In this document: positions 1 to 9,789 of the stretch, one piece after another | Numbering within the stretch: position 1 is the first letter of the stretch | Layout: every line of letters starts with the position of its first letter | Made by a program: the position numbers and the translations under genes | Notes under the pieces: generated by a model | Database searches by the model: none | Told to the model about the DNA's origin: nothing | Seen by the model: only the letters and a program-made list of their open reading frames with translations | NCBI RefSeq assembly: GCF_014207135.1 | Contig: NZ_JACHCC010000012.1 | Location: 1-64,000, forward strand | Direction of reading: 5' to 3' | Source: Pedobacter cryoconitis | Lineage (GTDB): Bacteria > Bacteroidota > Bacteroidia > Sphingobacteriales > Sphingobacteriaceae | DNA: 64,000 nt

Positions 1-3000
1 GTGTACTGGAGAAGAGTGGTTTAGTGCGTCAGAGTGTGGTGGTTGCCAAAACCGATGCGACAGGTAACAAGCAACTGGTTGGTTATGTGGTGGTGCAAGA
101 TGTTTTGAACAAGGAAGCCATACAAACTCAACTGAGAGCTTATTTACCGGAATACATGGTGCCGGCTTTATGGGTAGAGGTGGCGGAGATTCCTTTGACG
201 GTGAATGGTAAGGTGAACCGCAAGGCCTTACCTGATCCCGATCTGAGTGCCCAACGGAATGTAGCTTATGTAGCCCCAGGTAATGAAACGGAGCAAAAAC
301 TGGCTGAGATCTGGCAGGAATTACTGGGAATAGAACAGGCTGGTATCCATGATAATTTCTTTGAACTGGGGGGACATTCTTTATTGGTTACCAGGTTACT
401 GGCTACCATTCGTAAGGAACTAAAAACCGAACTTGCGGTGAAAGATATATTTATATATCCTACTATAGCTGCTCTTTCTGTTCAGATACAGGCATCGGGT
501 AGCAGTACCTTACTGCCGGCAATTACAGTACAGCCAAGGTCATCGCGTATTCCATTGTCATTCAGTCAGGAACGTCTCTGGTTTATTGACCAGTTAGAAG
601 GCAGTACCCATTATCATATGCCTCTGGTATTAAGGCTAAAAGGCGCATTGAACCAGCAAGCTCTTGAGTATGCATTACAAAGTATTATCAACCGTCATGA
701 AGTGCTGAGGACAGTACTGAGAGAAGAGGAAGGTGTAGCTTATCAGCAGGTACTTGAACCTGATCAATGGAGTTTGTCGGTCATTGAAGAGACCGAAGAT
801 CCGGATAGGGCAATTACTTCATTTGTAGAGCATCCATTCAGATTGGATGAAGATCATATGGTAAGAGCGGCAATTGTAGCATCGGGAGCAGATGAAAATG
901 TGCTTGTCATTGTGATGCATCATATCGCATCCGATGGATGGTCGTTGTCGGTGATGGTTAAAGAATTGTCTGAATTCTATAGTGCCTATGTTGAGAAACG
1001 TGTGGCGCAGCTTGAACCATTAACCGTACAGTATGCTGATTACGCCTTATGGCAGAGAATGTATGTGGCAGGTAATGTACTGCAGTTACAGCAAGACTAT
1101 TGGCAGAAACAGCTGGCAGGTGTAGAAATATTACAGCTGCCGACTGACTATGCACGCCCTGCTGTGTTGAGTACAAACGGGGCAATGGCAGATTTTAGGA
1201 TTGATATTAAACTGGCAAACCAGTTAAATGAATTCAGCCAGGAGCATGGCATCACTTTATTTATGACACTTTTATCTGCCTTCAAGGTATTGTTGTATCG
1301 CTATAGCAATCAGGAAGATATTTGTGTGGGTACTTTACTGGCAGGTAGAAAACAGCAGGAAGTTGAAAGTCTGGTCGGCTATTTCATTAATACATTGGCA
1401 GTGCGTAGTGACTTAAGCGGGACGCCATCTTTTTCTGATCTGGTACAAAGAGTGAAATCAACTTTGTTACAAGGGTATGAGTATCAGGATATGCCTTTTG
1501 AGAAAGCACTGGAGGTAGCAGCTGTAAACAGGGATCTGAGCAGAAATCCATTGTTTCAGGTGATGTTTATATTACAAAATACGCCTGATAATACAGGATT
1601 GGTTTTCGGAGATCTCCAGGTAGCTGAAGAGGAAACAGCTTATACACCCTCGCCTTTTGATATGTCTGTGGCGATCACTGAAGAAAAGGAAGGACTGAAT
1701 ATAAATATCAGCTATTGTACAGATCTTTTTCAGGAAGAAACAATCCTGAGGATGATGGGACATTACAGACATTTGCTACAGTCCATCATTGCAGAACCAT
1801 TTCAGCAAATTAATACTTTGTCAATGTTGCCATCGGCAGAAACAGAGCTGTTAAAGGGAATGTTCAGTGGACCGGTAGTAGATTATCCAAAGGAAAAAAC
1901 TGTGATGGTTTTGTTTGAGGAGTGGGTTAGTAAGACACCGGATGCAATCGCATTAGTTTTCGAAGGGGAACGGCTTACTTATCTTGAACTGGATAAAAGG
2001 GTGAATCAGTTGGCGCATTATTTACGTAAAAGGGCTGTCCATTCTGATCAGCTGATCGGTATTTGTATAGAACGTTCACCGGCAATGCTTATCAGTATAC
2101 TGGCGGTCTGGAAAGCAGGAGGGGCATATGTTCCGATTGATCCGGGATACCCGGCAGACCGTATGCTGTATCTGCTGGAAGATAGTGGTGCCAGTCTGAT
2201 TATCAGTAGTAACCGTAGCAGAAAAAATTTACCTGAAAGTGTGCAGGATGCAGTAATTTCTATAGATGACTATGAACTTTTGAATGATCAGCCATTAACT
2301 GCACCGGACAACAGAACGGCCCCGGAGAATCTGTGTTATGTGATTTATACTTCGGGTTCTACAGGTAAGCCAAAAGGAGTACTGGTAGAGCACAGAGGAA
2401 TGCTCAACCACTTATTTGCGAAAATAAATGAACTGCAGATGGATAATCATACGATACTCTCTTATACAGCTTCTTATACTTTTGATATTTCTGTATGGCA
2501 GATGTTTTGTGCTTTATTATGTGGTGGATGTACTGTGGTTTATGCGGATCATCTGATCTTGCAACCAGCAGCCCTGATAGAACAGGTTGATGCTGATCGA
2601 GTTAGTATTCTGGAACTGGTGCCTTCATACCTTGCAGCAGTATTGCAGGAGGAGACTACGGTAAAATTAAATAGTCTGCGCTATTTATTGGTTACAGGTG
2701 AAGCTGTAAGCCAGTCTTTGCTGGCTCAATGGTTTAATCATAAAGATTACTGCTGTATTCCGGTTGTGAATGCTTACGGGCCTACAGAAGCGTCCGATGA
2801 TATTACGCATCATTTTATGTATAATACGCCTTCGGGTAGTAATGTTCCTTTAGGTAAAACTATCCAGAATTTAAGTATTTACATCTTCGATTCATATGGA
2901 CAAATCTGTCCATTGGGGGTGCCGGGTGAGATCTGTGTTTCTGGTGTTGGTGTGTCCCGCGGTTATCTGAACCGGGAAGACCTCACAAGAGAAAAATTTG

Positions 3001-4520
3001 TGCCGGATCCTTTGCGTCCAAATGAACGGATGTACAAGACGGGAGATCTTGGGAGATGGCTGACAGATGGTAGTATTGAGTATCTTGGACGTTTGGATGA
3101 CCAGGTGAAGATCAGAGGTTACCGTATAGAACTGGGCGAAATAGAGCATTTACTAAATCATCATCCTCAGGTACAGCAGAGTGTAGTCATAGCCAGGGCT
3201 GATGCTCAGGGTGTGAAACGTCTGGTGGGGTATATTGTACCGTCCGAAACGGTGAACAGGGAAGATATCATTACGTATCTGAAAATCAGTTTGCCGGAAT
3301 ATATGATACCTATGCTGGTTGAGCTGGAGCAATTGCCGCTGACTTCAAATGGAAAGATTGACAAACATTCCTTACCTGAACCGGAAAGTAGTTTGTTGTC
3401 AACGCATGTATATGTCGCACCGCGTAATGCTGTAGAAGAGATGCTGGCAGCTATATGGCACGAATTGCTGGAGATGGAACAGGTTGGGGTAAATGATAAT
3501 TTCTTTGAGCTGGGCGGCCATTCTCTGATTGTGATCAGAATGCTTTCAAGGATCAGAAAACTAGGCTATAAAATTCATTTAAGTGAGCTGATGATTCATA
3601 AAACAATAGCGGAACAAGCAGCTGTCCTTTCAGGAGACAGGAATCCCGGTACAGCTGAACGGGGTAAACTGAATAATGAACATATCCGGTTGTTAAATGA
3701 GGCTGAAGGAGGAGAACCTGTATTTATTATACCTGGCGGAGTTGGAATTGTCGATGGATATGACAGGATGGCTAAGGTAATGGAAAAATCGGGTCCTGTA
3801 TATGGTCTGAGTATGATGGGGACATTTAATGGGGAAATACCTTTAGACAGTTTGGAGGAAATTGCAGCGCAAAATATCAAATGGATAAAGCAGATACAGG
3901 CTGAAGGACCGTATCGTATCGTCGGTCATTCTTTTGGTGGCTGGGTAGCTTATGAAATGGTTAAACAGTTTGAAGCAATAGATGAACAGGTCAGTTTTGC
4001 CGCTATAATGGATGTATCTCCAAGACCAGATGTCTTGCCTTCGGGAGATGCAAGGTTGATGAAAGATACTGTAGAATATCTTGAAGTATTTGAAATTATA
4101 GTACCCGGAGCCCCTTATCCAGACTGGCTGGAGGCATTCAGATCGGAATTGGAGTCATTACCAGAAGCAGATAAACGTTCATTTATGCTTAATTTCATTG
4201 TAGCGCAATATCGCCAGTTTAAGACGCATTCTCAGGATGAGCTCATGCTGGTTTATCTCCTGGTCTTTAATTCTACTATATACAATTATACTTCCTCGGG
4301 TAAAGTTAATGCGACCTTGACTATTGTTAGTGCGGACCGTCAGAAGTGGATAAATGAGGGGTTCGATGAGTCGTTAGGCTGGGATGCTTATACGGGAGAA
4401 GTAATAAAGGTCAATGCTCCCGGAGATCATTTTAATATGATTGACGATGAGAATGGTAAAGCTTTAGGTAACAGTTTAAATACTGTTATAGCGGGTACTA
4501 ATGTAACAGACTACAATTAG
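1..4520 (+). CDS. Nonribosomal peptide synthetase, C-terminal part (…A-T-C-A-T-TE), 5' truncated by window
   Basis: The frame is open to the window edge (first full codon at base 3), so this is the end of a longer multimodular NRPS. Domains in order: the end of an adenylation domain with the NGKVNRKALP core; a carrier domain with GGHS (Ser codon at 378-380); an LCL-like condensation domain with HHIASDG at about 918-938; an adenylation domain with YTSGSTGKPKG near 2346, FDISVW near 2481, AYGPTEAS and YKTGDLGRW; a second carrier domain (Ser at 3522-3524); and a thioesterase with GHSFGG at 3924-3941 and a late GDH histidine at 4428-4430. The terminal TE means the peptide is released here. By-eye specificity code of the complete A domain is D-I-W-E-L-T-A-D-D-K; the acidic pocket residues suggest a basic amino acid (inference). 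A stem-loop terminator follows. Confidence 0.95.
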   Translation, partial: VLEKSGLVRQSVVVAKTDATGNKQLVGYVVVQDVLNKEAIQTQLRAYLPEYMVPALWVEVAEIPLTVNGKVNRKALPDPDLSAQRNVAYVAPGNETEQKLAEIWQELLGIEQAGIHDNFFELGGHSLLVTRLLATIRKELKTELAVKDIFIYPTIAALSVQIQASGSSTLLPAITVQPRSSRIPLSFSQERLWFIDQLEGSTHYHMPLVLRLKGALNQQALEYALQSIINRHEVLRTVLREEEGVAYQQVLEPDQWSLSVIEETEDPDRAITSFVEHPFRLDEDHMVRAAIVASGADENVLVIVMHHIASDGWSLSVMVKELSEFYSAYVEKRVAQLEPLTVQYADYALWQRMYVAGNVLQLQQDYWQKQLAGVEILQLPTDYARPAVLSTNGAMADFRIDIKLANQLNEFSQEHGITLFMTLLSAFKVLLYRYSNQEDICVGTLLAGRKQQEVESLVGYFINTLAVRSDLSGTPSFSDLVQRVKSTLLQGYEYQDMPFEKALEVAAVNRDLSRNPLFQVMFILQNTPDNTGLVFGDLQVAEEETAYTPSPFDMSVAITEEKEGLNINISYCTDLFQEETILRMMGHYRHLLQSIIAEPFQQINTLSMLPSAETELLKGMFSGPVVDYPKEKTVMVLFEEWVSKTPDAIALVFEGERLTYLELDKRVNQLAHYLRKRAVHSDQLIGICIERSPAMLISILAVWKAGGAYVPIDPGYPADRMLYLLEDSGASLIISSNRSRKNLPESVQDAVISIDDYELLNDQPLTAPDNRTAPENLCYVIYTSGSTGKPKGVLVEHRGMLNHLFAKINELQMDNHTILSYTASYTFDISVWQMFCALLCGGCTVVYADHLILQPAALIEQVDADRVSILELVPSYLAAVLQEETTVKLNSLRYLLVTGEAVSQSLLAQWFNHKDYCCIPVVNAYGPTEASDDITHHFMYNTPSGSNVPLGKTIQNLSIYIFDSYGQICPLGVPGEICVSGVGVSRGYLNREDLTREKFVPDPLRPNERMYKTGDLGRWLTDGSIEYLGRLDDQVKIRGYRIELGEIEHLLNHHPQVQQSVVIARADAQGVKRLVGYIVPSETVNREDIITYLKISLPEYMIPMLVELEQLPLTSNGKIDKHSLPEPESSLLSTHVYVAPRNAVEEMLAAIWHELLEMEQVGVNDNFFELGGHSLIVIRMLSRIRKLGYKIHLSELMIHKTIAEQAAVLSGDRNPGTAERGKLNNEHIRLLNEAEGGEPVFIIPGGVGIVDGYDRMAKVMEKSGPVYGLSMMGTFNGEIPLDSLEEIAAQNIKWIKQIQAEGPYRIVGHSFGGWVAYEMVKQFEAIDEQVSFAAIMDVSPRPDVLPSGDARLMKDTVEYLEVFEIIVPGAPYPDWLEAFRSELESLPEADKRSFMLNFIVAQYRQFKTHSQDELMLVYLLVFNSTIYNYTSSGKVNATLTIVSADRQKWINEGFDESLGWDAYTGEVIKVNAPGDHFNMIDDENGKALGNSLNTVIAGTNVTDYN

Positions 4521-4538
4521 TGCTAATAGAGTGAGATG

Positions 4539-4573
4539 AAAAAGCTGCTTGTCAAATTTGCAAGCAGCTTTTT
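4539..4573. terminator. Bidirectional intrinsic terminator between the NRPS and the cupin_8 gene
   Basis: Two perfectly complementary 13-nt arms (4539-4551 and 4561-4573) are separated by a 9-nt loop. The left arm starts with a run of A and the right arm ends with a run of T, so the hairpin can end transcription in both directions. It lies exactly between the convergent NRPS and oxygenase genes and abuts the stop codon of the latter. Confidence 0.85.
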
Positions 4574-5476
4574 TTATAGGAATGCTTCCTGGATACTCAT
4601 TACAGTACCTAATATTTTAGCACAAACTAATGCTGGAATGCGCATGTTCGGGTGGTTTGGATGTAATACTTTCCAATGTCCGTAAATATCATTAATGAAT
4701 TTCTGCCAGTTTGAAGCGTTTAACTGAGCCCTGCCCATGGTAATGCTCGGGCCATGAATCTGCGTGGTATGCCACCAGCCTGTCGGGAACAGGAGTGTAT
4801 CTCCTTCCTCAACCATACACCTGATCTGTCGTGCTTGTTTAAACAGAGGGAATTTTTCGTAATCGGGATTGAATATATCCACCTGTGAAATTTGCGGGCT
4901 ACCTGGACGGGGGTATAATAGTTGAGACTGACCTGGTGAGTAAAAAATAAACTCTTTAGATCCGTACACTTGTGTAATCTGCGTGTGCATGTATAAGGCA
5001 TCATAATGGAGAAAGGGGAAGCTGGCGCCTTTACCACCAAAAAAAAACTCATAAACATCTGTTCCGTTCAATAGAAATTTTGGAAGCAGGGGATGGTTAA
5101 TCCGGTCTAGTTTACCATAAACTATCTCAGGTTTGATATCTGCTAATAATTCGGGCAGGTAATTCTCAATATTCAGATTGAAAGGATAAGGAGCTGGCTT
5201 TTCGGCTGTTGATATCTGTATTAGATCAATAAGCTCTGATAGGGTATACTTCTTGTTTTTAATTTCCTTTGTAATTTCAGGATAATTTGTTTTAAAAAAC
5301 TCGGGGGTTAGTTTTCCGATTGCATTCCAGTTTTTGGTAGCGTCGGTGAGTATTACCGGAATTTCGGGCTCAATATATTCCTTAAAAAGCTCCTTACGGG
5401 AAAGATTGCTGCGTCTGTCTATAGTGGTTAAATTTTCTGCAGCGCTATTTAGTTTACTTGTTTTAAGGCCCATCAT
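4574..5476 (-). CDS. Cupin_8/JmjC-like Fe(II)/2-oxoglutarate oxygenase
   Basis: A 300-residue protein with the cupin_8 (JmjC-like) layout. The iron-binding HxD triplet is visible at H157-Y-D159, and the distal histidine is H236 in GWWHTT. The region between them has the typical QVYGSKEFIFYSP strand. Members of the family are Fe(II)- and 2-oxoglutarate-dependent hydroxylases acting on amino acids, peptides or proteins. It converges on the NRPS across a shared terminator, so it is not in the same transcript, but stand-alone enzymes of this type can hydroxylate residues of NRPS products. That role is an inference from position. No signal peptide, so it should be cytoplasmic. The start at 5476 gives MMGLKTSK; the second Met is an equally possible start. 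Confidence 0.8.
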   Translation of the reverse strand: MMGLKTSKLNSAAENLTTIDRRSNLSRKELFKEYIEPEIPVILTDATKNWNAIGKLTPEFFKTNYPEITKEIKNKKYTLSELIDLIQISTAEKPAPYPFNLNIENYLPELLADIKPEIVYGKLDRINHPLLPKFLLNGTDVYEFFFGGKGASFPFLHYDALYMHTQITQVYGSKEFIFYSPGQSQLLYPRPGSPQISQVDIFNPDYEKFPLFKQARQIRCMVEEGDTLLFPTGWWHTTQIHGPSITMGRAQLNASNWQKFINDIYGHWKVLHPNHPNMRIPALVCAKILGTVMSIQEAFL

Positions 5477-5633
5477 CTGATTGAAAAATTAATGTTTACT
5501 ATGAATTCCTTAGATGACTTAAGATCATGATTAGACACAATTATTTTTCTAAAAATTTATACTCTTAAATATACAAAAAAAACAGGAGATGCGGTTTTGA
5601 TATAAATCGTTACTTTTGGAGGATCAAATAATT

Positions 5634-6311
5634 ATGAAGCTCAAAATAATATTCGTTATAATCAGTGTTATCTTCTTACTGGCTGTTTTTTTCTTTTTAA
5701 AAGGGAAGTATGACCAGTACCAATGGAGCAAGGCAATAGTGACACCAGAACACCGGTTACAGCCAGGCAGCTTTATCTTTTATCAAACCTCAGGTATGGT
5801 AACTGATGGGGGAAGTCAATCTTGGCAGTATAAGCATGATTATGATATCAAGATAGTGGTCAGAATAGATAAGGACTATGTGATACTTGCTGGCGTAGAA
5901 CAATTTTCAATTGAGAATGAGCTGGCTGAAGATAAATTTACGTCAGAGGCAGAAAGATATGAAAAAATGAAAAGCCGGATTACAGGTAAAATTGTAACCA
6001 GAATATCTGCCGATGATTTATATAAGCAAGGCGGAGATGGATATACCTTAACCAAATATTTAAAGGAGAAATATCCTGATCTGCTTAAATCAGGATATTA
6101 TTATAAAGACGATTTACCTGAGTTGAAAAACAAAGCATTACCTAGTGATATAGGGGGGATTCTAAGTTATGTCCCTTGGGTTTATTCTGCGGAAGGGATC
6201 AGACAAGAAGGTAAACTGGTACCTTATTCAATGACAAATGTCTTTGATGGAGTTCCTCGTTTAGTGACTTCTGAATCAAAAAATATCGAGCTGATAATCA
6301 ACAAAAAATAA
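5634..6311 (+). CDS. Membrane-anchored protein of unknown function
   Basis: A 225-residue protein starting at the ATG at 5634, directly preceded by a GGAGGA ribosome-binding site; a TTG further upstream was rejected because it overlaps that site. The N-terminus has a short basic stretch and one hydrophobic segment (about residues 5-24) without a lipobox cysteine, so it should be an inner-membrane anchor or uncleaved signal. The rest is hydrophilic and mixed alpha/beta in appearance, with no motif I recognise. It lies alone between the oxygenase and an MFS exporter; function cannot be assigned from sequence. Confidence 0.75.
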   Translation: MKLKIIFVIISVIFLLAVFFFLKGKYDQYQWSKAIVTPEHRLQPGSFIFYQTSGMVTDGGSQSWQYKHDYDIKIVVRIDKDYVILAGVEQFSIENELAEDKFTSEAERYEKMKSRITGKIVTRISADDLYKQGGDGYTLTKYLKEKYPDLLKSGYYYKDDLPELKNKALPSDIGGILSYVPWVYSAEGIRQEGKLVPYSMTNVFDGVPRLVTSESKNIELIINKK

Positions 6312-6321
6312 ATTTGAGTCG

Positions 6322-7833
6322 TTATTTACTCACGGAGTTTTTCCAGGGACTAAAGCTCATCAGGCTAAAAAACGCTAAAATCCATACTCCGATGGCTCCA
6401 TACAGGATTATCCAGCTAAAACCATAAGTAATCGCCGCATGAGCGATTGATCCGGAAGAATCCAAAGGAGAAATCTGATGGATTGATGTGATATTTCCTG
6501 CCGCTATTTTTTCTGACAGAGAACGCCATTCCAATGCGTTTAAGTTGACAGAAAGGTTACTCCTCAAATAAGATAATACTCCGCTTACCAGAATAAATCC
6601 CATGATGGCAATGTTTATTGCCAGGGAGATCATACGGGCACTCATGTCTATTCCAGAGGCCATTCCTGCACGTGTACTGGCAACTGAACCTGTAGATGTA
6701 TTTGTTACTGGTGTATTGGTTAAACCTAATCCTGTACCAGCCAGGAGTGTACCAGGGAGCATTGTTAACCAGCTGGCATGTTCAGCGCTACTGCCAAACC
6801 ACATCAGTATAAAACCCAGACCGATTATAAACAAGCCAAAAGGGATAACAACTCCAGGTTGGTACCTGATTGAAAGACGCTCTGCGAAAGGTGGAATGAC
6901 CAGGGTAGGAAGTGTATAGCATAGTAAAGACAATCCGGCTGTGATACTGTCATATTGAAGGGCACTTTGAAAATATATCGGAAGATAGATCATGAAAGGC
7001 CAAAAGCTAAAGTTCATGCCCATAGACCCTAATAAAGCGCCCGAGAAATTACGTATCCTGAACACAGAAAAGTCAAACATTGGATGTTGTATCTTGTTTT
7101 CTGTAATTATAAAGGCTATAAAACTTAATACTGAAATAGTAATAATAGTTATAGATATGGTGCTGTGAAAGCCAAGCGTAGTACCTTGTGTAATGAAAAA
7201 TGTTAAACAAAAAACGGATACTGATAGCGTCATAATGCCCAATACATCCAATCTTTTTGCTTCCGGATTTTTGGATTCCTGTACGCCATTTAATATAAGT
7301 AACAGTGTTAAAACGGATAGTACTGCGTGTATCAGAAAGACCCATTCCCAACTTAATACAGCTACGATCAGGCCTCCTATGATGGGGCCAAAACCCAGAC
7401 CGGCACCAAATACTATTCCCCATATACCAAATGCTCTTGCGCGTTCTTTTGAGCCTGTAAACTGATGTGAAAGGATAGCAACCTGGCAAATTAGCATCGC
7501 ACCGCCACTCATTCCCTGAAGAAACCGGCTGATAATTAAAACGGGCATAGTCTGTGATAAACCACAGATTAGTGAGGCGATACCGAACATAATTATACTG
7601 ATTATGAAGACTTGTTTCCTGCCAAACCTGTCGGCCAGTGTTCCGGTTGCCATCAAAATTGTTGTACAGGCAATAGTATATGCATTCATAACCCATTGCA
7701 GGTCATTGAAATTGCCATGTAGTACTTTTTCAAGAGTTGGGAGTATTACCGGTACACTTGAAATCTCAAGACCGAACATCAGTGCGGCCAGACATACGGA
7801 CGTCAATGCAATTGTATTTTTAAATGCTATCAT
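6322..7833 (-). CDS. DHA2-family (EmrB/QacA-type) MFS exporter
   Basis: A 503-residue, very hydrophobic protein with the usual length and about 14 membrane segments of the DHA2 drug:H+ antiporter family. MFS motif A is visible after the second segment (GTLADRFGRK, near residues 63-72), and the motif-C-like GFGPIIGG stretch lies near residue 150. It should export small molecules using the proton gradient. It is transcribed divergently from the AraC-type gene at 7921 with an 87-bp gap, the usual arrangement of an exporter with its regulator. A TAATTTTG box on the minus strand (7856-7863) could be its -7 element. No adaptor or outer-membrane partner is in the same operon. Confidence 0.9.
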   Translation of the reverse strand: MIAFKNTIALTSVCLAALMFGLEISSVPVILPTLEKVLHGNFNDLQWVMNAYTIACTTILMATGTLADRFGRKQVFIISIIMFGIASLICGLSQTMPVLIISRFLQGMSGGAMLICQVAILSHQFTGSKERARAFGIWGIVFGAGLGFGPIIGGLIVAVLSWEWVFLIHAVLSVLTLLLILNGVQESKNPEAKRLDVLGIMTLSVSVFCLTFFITQGTTLGFHSTISITIITISVLSFIAFIITENKIQHPMFDFSVFRIRNFSGALLGSMGMNFSFWPFMIYLPIYFQSALQYDSITAGLSLLCYTLPTLVIPPFAERLSIRYQPGVVIPFGLFIIGLGFILMWFGSSAEHASWLTMLPGTLLAGTGLGLTNTPVTNTSTGSVASTRAGMASGIDMSARMISLAINIAIMGFILVSGVLSYLRSNLSVNLNALEWRSLSEKIAAGNITSIHQISPLDSSGSIAHAAITYGFSWIILYGAIGVWILAFFSLMSFSPWKNSVSK

Positions 7834-7920
7834 TTCTTAGTTTTATTTGTTTTACCAAAATTAGACTGAATTATTTGTGTATTTCGGTATATTTAAATGA
7901 TAAATAGGTAAATTTGAACT

Positions 7921-8757
7921 ATGATTAAAGAAAATATTCACCAGCCTGTGGAGGTGATTTATAAGAAGGTGGATAGTTGTCCGCTTCGGGATCAGCATTT
8001 TACTTTTTTTCAAATGGTCTATGTTATCTCAGGGACAGGAGAGCTGAGTATAAACGGCAACAGGTTAGCTTATCAGGCCGGAAACCTGCTCTTACTGACG
8101 CCAAGTGATTATCATAATTTTGAGATTGCAAGTACCTCTGAATTTTTGTTGATCCGGTTTAGTAGTGCGTACGTGAAGGAGTACCGCTGGAAGGGTATTG
8201 ATCATATCGAATGTTTATTATATTATTCAACTCACTTGTCAGGTTGTATCCTGCAGAATAAGTCGGATGAAATTCATGTGAAAGCAATAGTTGATTCCCT
8301 TCTGCACGAGATTAATCATGATGATGTTTATAACCAGGATCTGATTATGCATTTTATCAACGCCTTAATTGTAATTGCAGCAAGGAATATTTCAAAGATT
8401 AGGCCCGCCAGTGTTAAAGCCAATGCAGATAAACGGGTACTAGATATTATTAATCATATACAAAACAATATTTATTGTCCGCAACATCTAAAAGCTTCAT
8501 TTATAGCGGAGAAATTCGGCCTGTCTGGTACTTATTTAGGAAGTTATTTTAAGAATCAATGTGGGGAAGCGATGCAGCATTATATTTCAAATTATAAACT
8601 GAGGCTGATAGAGCATAGACTAAATTTTAGTGATATGCGAATCAATGAAATTGTAGAAGAGTTCGGGTTTTCGGACGAAAGTCATTTGAATAAATTTTTC
8701 AAAAGCCATAAAGGAATGAGCATGAGTGCGTTTCGAGCTGTAAGGGCGGAGGCTTAA
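7921..8757 (+). CDS. AraC-family transcriptional regulator
   Basis: A 278-residue regulator. The N-terminal half is a cupin-like ligand/dimerisation domain (GTGELSINGNRLAYQAGNLL, about residues 40-59). The C-terminal ~100 residues carry the two helix-turn-helix units of AraC/XylS proteins: FIAEKFGLSGTYLGSYFKNQ, then INEIVEEFGFSDESHLNKFF. Divergent placement next to the MFS exporter at 6322-7833 suggests that it controls that exporter and possibly itself. The inducer is unknown. Confidence 0.9.
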   Translation: MIKENIHQPVEVIYKKVDSCPLRDQHFTFFQMVYVISGTGELSINGNRLAYQAGNLLLLTPSDYHNFEIASTSEFLLIRFSSAYVKEYRWKGIDHIECLLYYSTHLSGCILQNKSDEIHVKAIVDSLLHEINHDDVYNQDLIMHFINALIVIAARNISKIRPASVKANADKRVLDIINHIQNNIYCPQHLKASFIAEKFGLSGTYLGSYFKNQCGEAMQHYISNYKLRLIEHRLNFSDMRINEIVEEFGFSDESHLNKFFKSHKGMSMSAFRAVRAEA

Positions 8758-8857
8758 AGATAGGCCTGTACCTCGATTTGTCCATTCATTACTTAGATTC
8801 GTCTATTCCTGCATTATTGAAAACAATGTACATTCCGTCTCAATATTGAGATGGAAA

Positions 8858-9712
8858 ATGAGAACACGACCGCTGGTACCTATGTACGATTTGCAGGAAA
8901 GGGCAAAGCAGAATTTTGAGATTATAAGGCTTTCTGAAAGTCTGGACTTTGCAGGCAGGAGTGAAGCACACCGGGACAACAATTACATGTTTATTTTTCA
9001 GGAACGGGGCATTAGTAAAATGGTTGTTGACTTTCAGGAAATAACCATTACCGGCCCGGCTATTTTTTGTATTCTTCCTGGCCAGATACATTATGGAATT
9101 TCATTGCAAAAAGCAGATATGTGGGCATTGGCAATAGGAACGGACTGGATTAAAGATGCTTTTCGTACAATCGTTACAGAGTTCGCCATCCGGAATGTTC
9201 AGGTTTCTATCATAGAATCACAAGTACACTTACTACGGGATAGTTTAGTCTTATTACAACAGATCGAACGATTTACACATACCGATATTCAGGGTCAAAC
9301 ATTACCCTCCATGCTTGAGGTTTGTTTAAGTTTGTTTGTATCCTGTTGCAAATATGATGATAATGTCTTTCCACAAACGAATCTGCGCCCTGTTACTATA
9401 ACAAGGCAGTTCAGAAATCTTCTTGTAGTTAGTTTCAGACAGATGAAGAGCCCTGCTGAATATGCAGGGGCGTTGAACATCTCTCCCCCATACCTTAATG
9501 AAGTGGTGAAAAATACTACCGGCCAACCTGTGAGCTACTGGATACATCAGGAAATTATACTGGAAGCGAAAAGAATGCTTTTTTATACAGATAATACAGT
9601 TAAAGAAATCGCAGAAAACCTTGGCTATGCTGACGTCACTTATTTTATCCGGCTTTTTGGAAAAGTCGCCGGGCTTGCGCCGTTGAAATTTCGTAACAAA
9701 TACCACAAATAG
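8858..9712 (+). CDS. AraC-family transcriptional regulator, likely regulator of the downstream exporter
   Basis: About 284 residues if started at the ATG at 8858; the frame extends four codons further up to a non-ATG codon. The N-terminal domain resembles the cupin-type sensor of Bacteroidota AraC proteins (ITITGPAIFCILPGQIHYG). The C-terminus holds the HTH pair (YAGALNISPPYLNEVVKNTTG and VKEIAENLGYADVTYFIRLF). It lies immediately upstream of the HlyD-MFS-TolC operon on the same strand, with a promoter-like element between them, so it most probably regulates that operon. It is a different AraC lineage from the preceding gene. Confidence 0.88.
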   Translation: MRTRPLVPMYDLQERAKQNFEIIRLSESLDFAGRSEAHRDNNYMFIFQERGISKMVVDFQEITITGPAIFCILPGQIHYGISLQKADMWALAIGTDWIKDAFRTIVTEFAIRNVQVSIIESQVHLLRDSLVLLQQIERFTHTDIQGQTLPSMLEVCLSLFVSCCKYDDNVFPQTNLRPVTITRQFRNLLVVSFRQMKSPAEYAGALNISPPYLNEVVKNTTGQPVSYWIHQEIILEAKRMLFYTDNTVKEIAENLGYADVTYFIRLFGKVAGLAPLKFRNKYHK

Positions 9713-9737
9713 TCCAGATATTACTCTTATTCCTTCA

Positions 9738-9768
9738 TTGTTCCCGCTTTGGTAATGCCATTACTTTG
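9738..9768 (+). promoter_or_regulatory. Bacteroidota-type promoter for the exporter operon
   Basis: A TTG -33-like element (9738-9740) is followed after 20 nt by TTACTTTG (9761-9768), close to the TAnnTTTG -7 consensus of Bacteroidota. The start codon at 9790 lies about 20 nt downstream. Motif and spacing fit, but it is read by eye only. Confidence 0.5.
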
Positions 9769-9789
9769 TGAAATAAAAAGAATAAAGTA

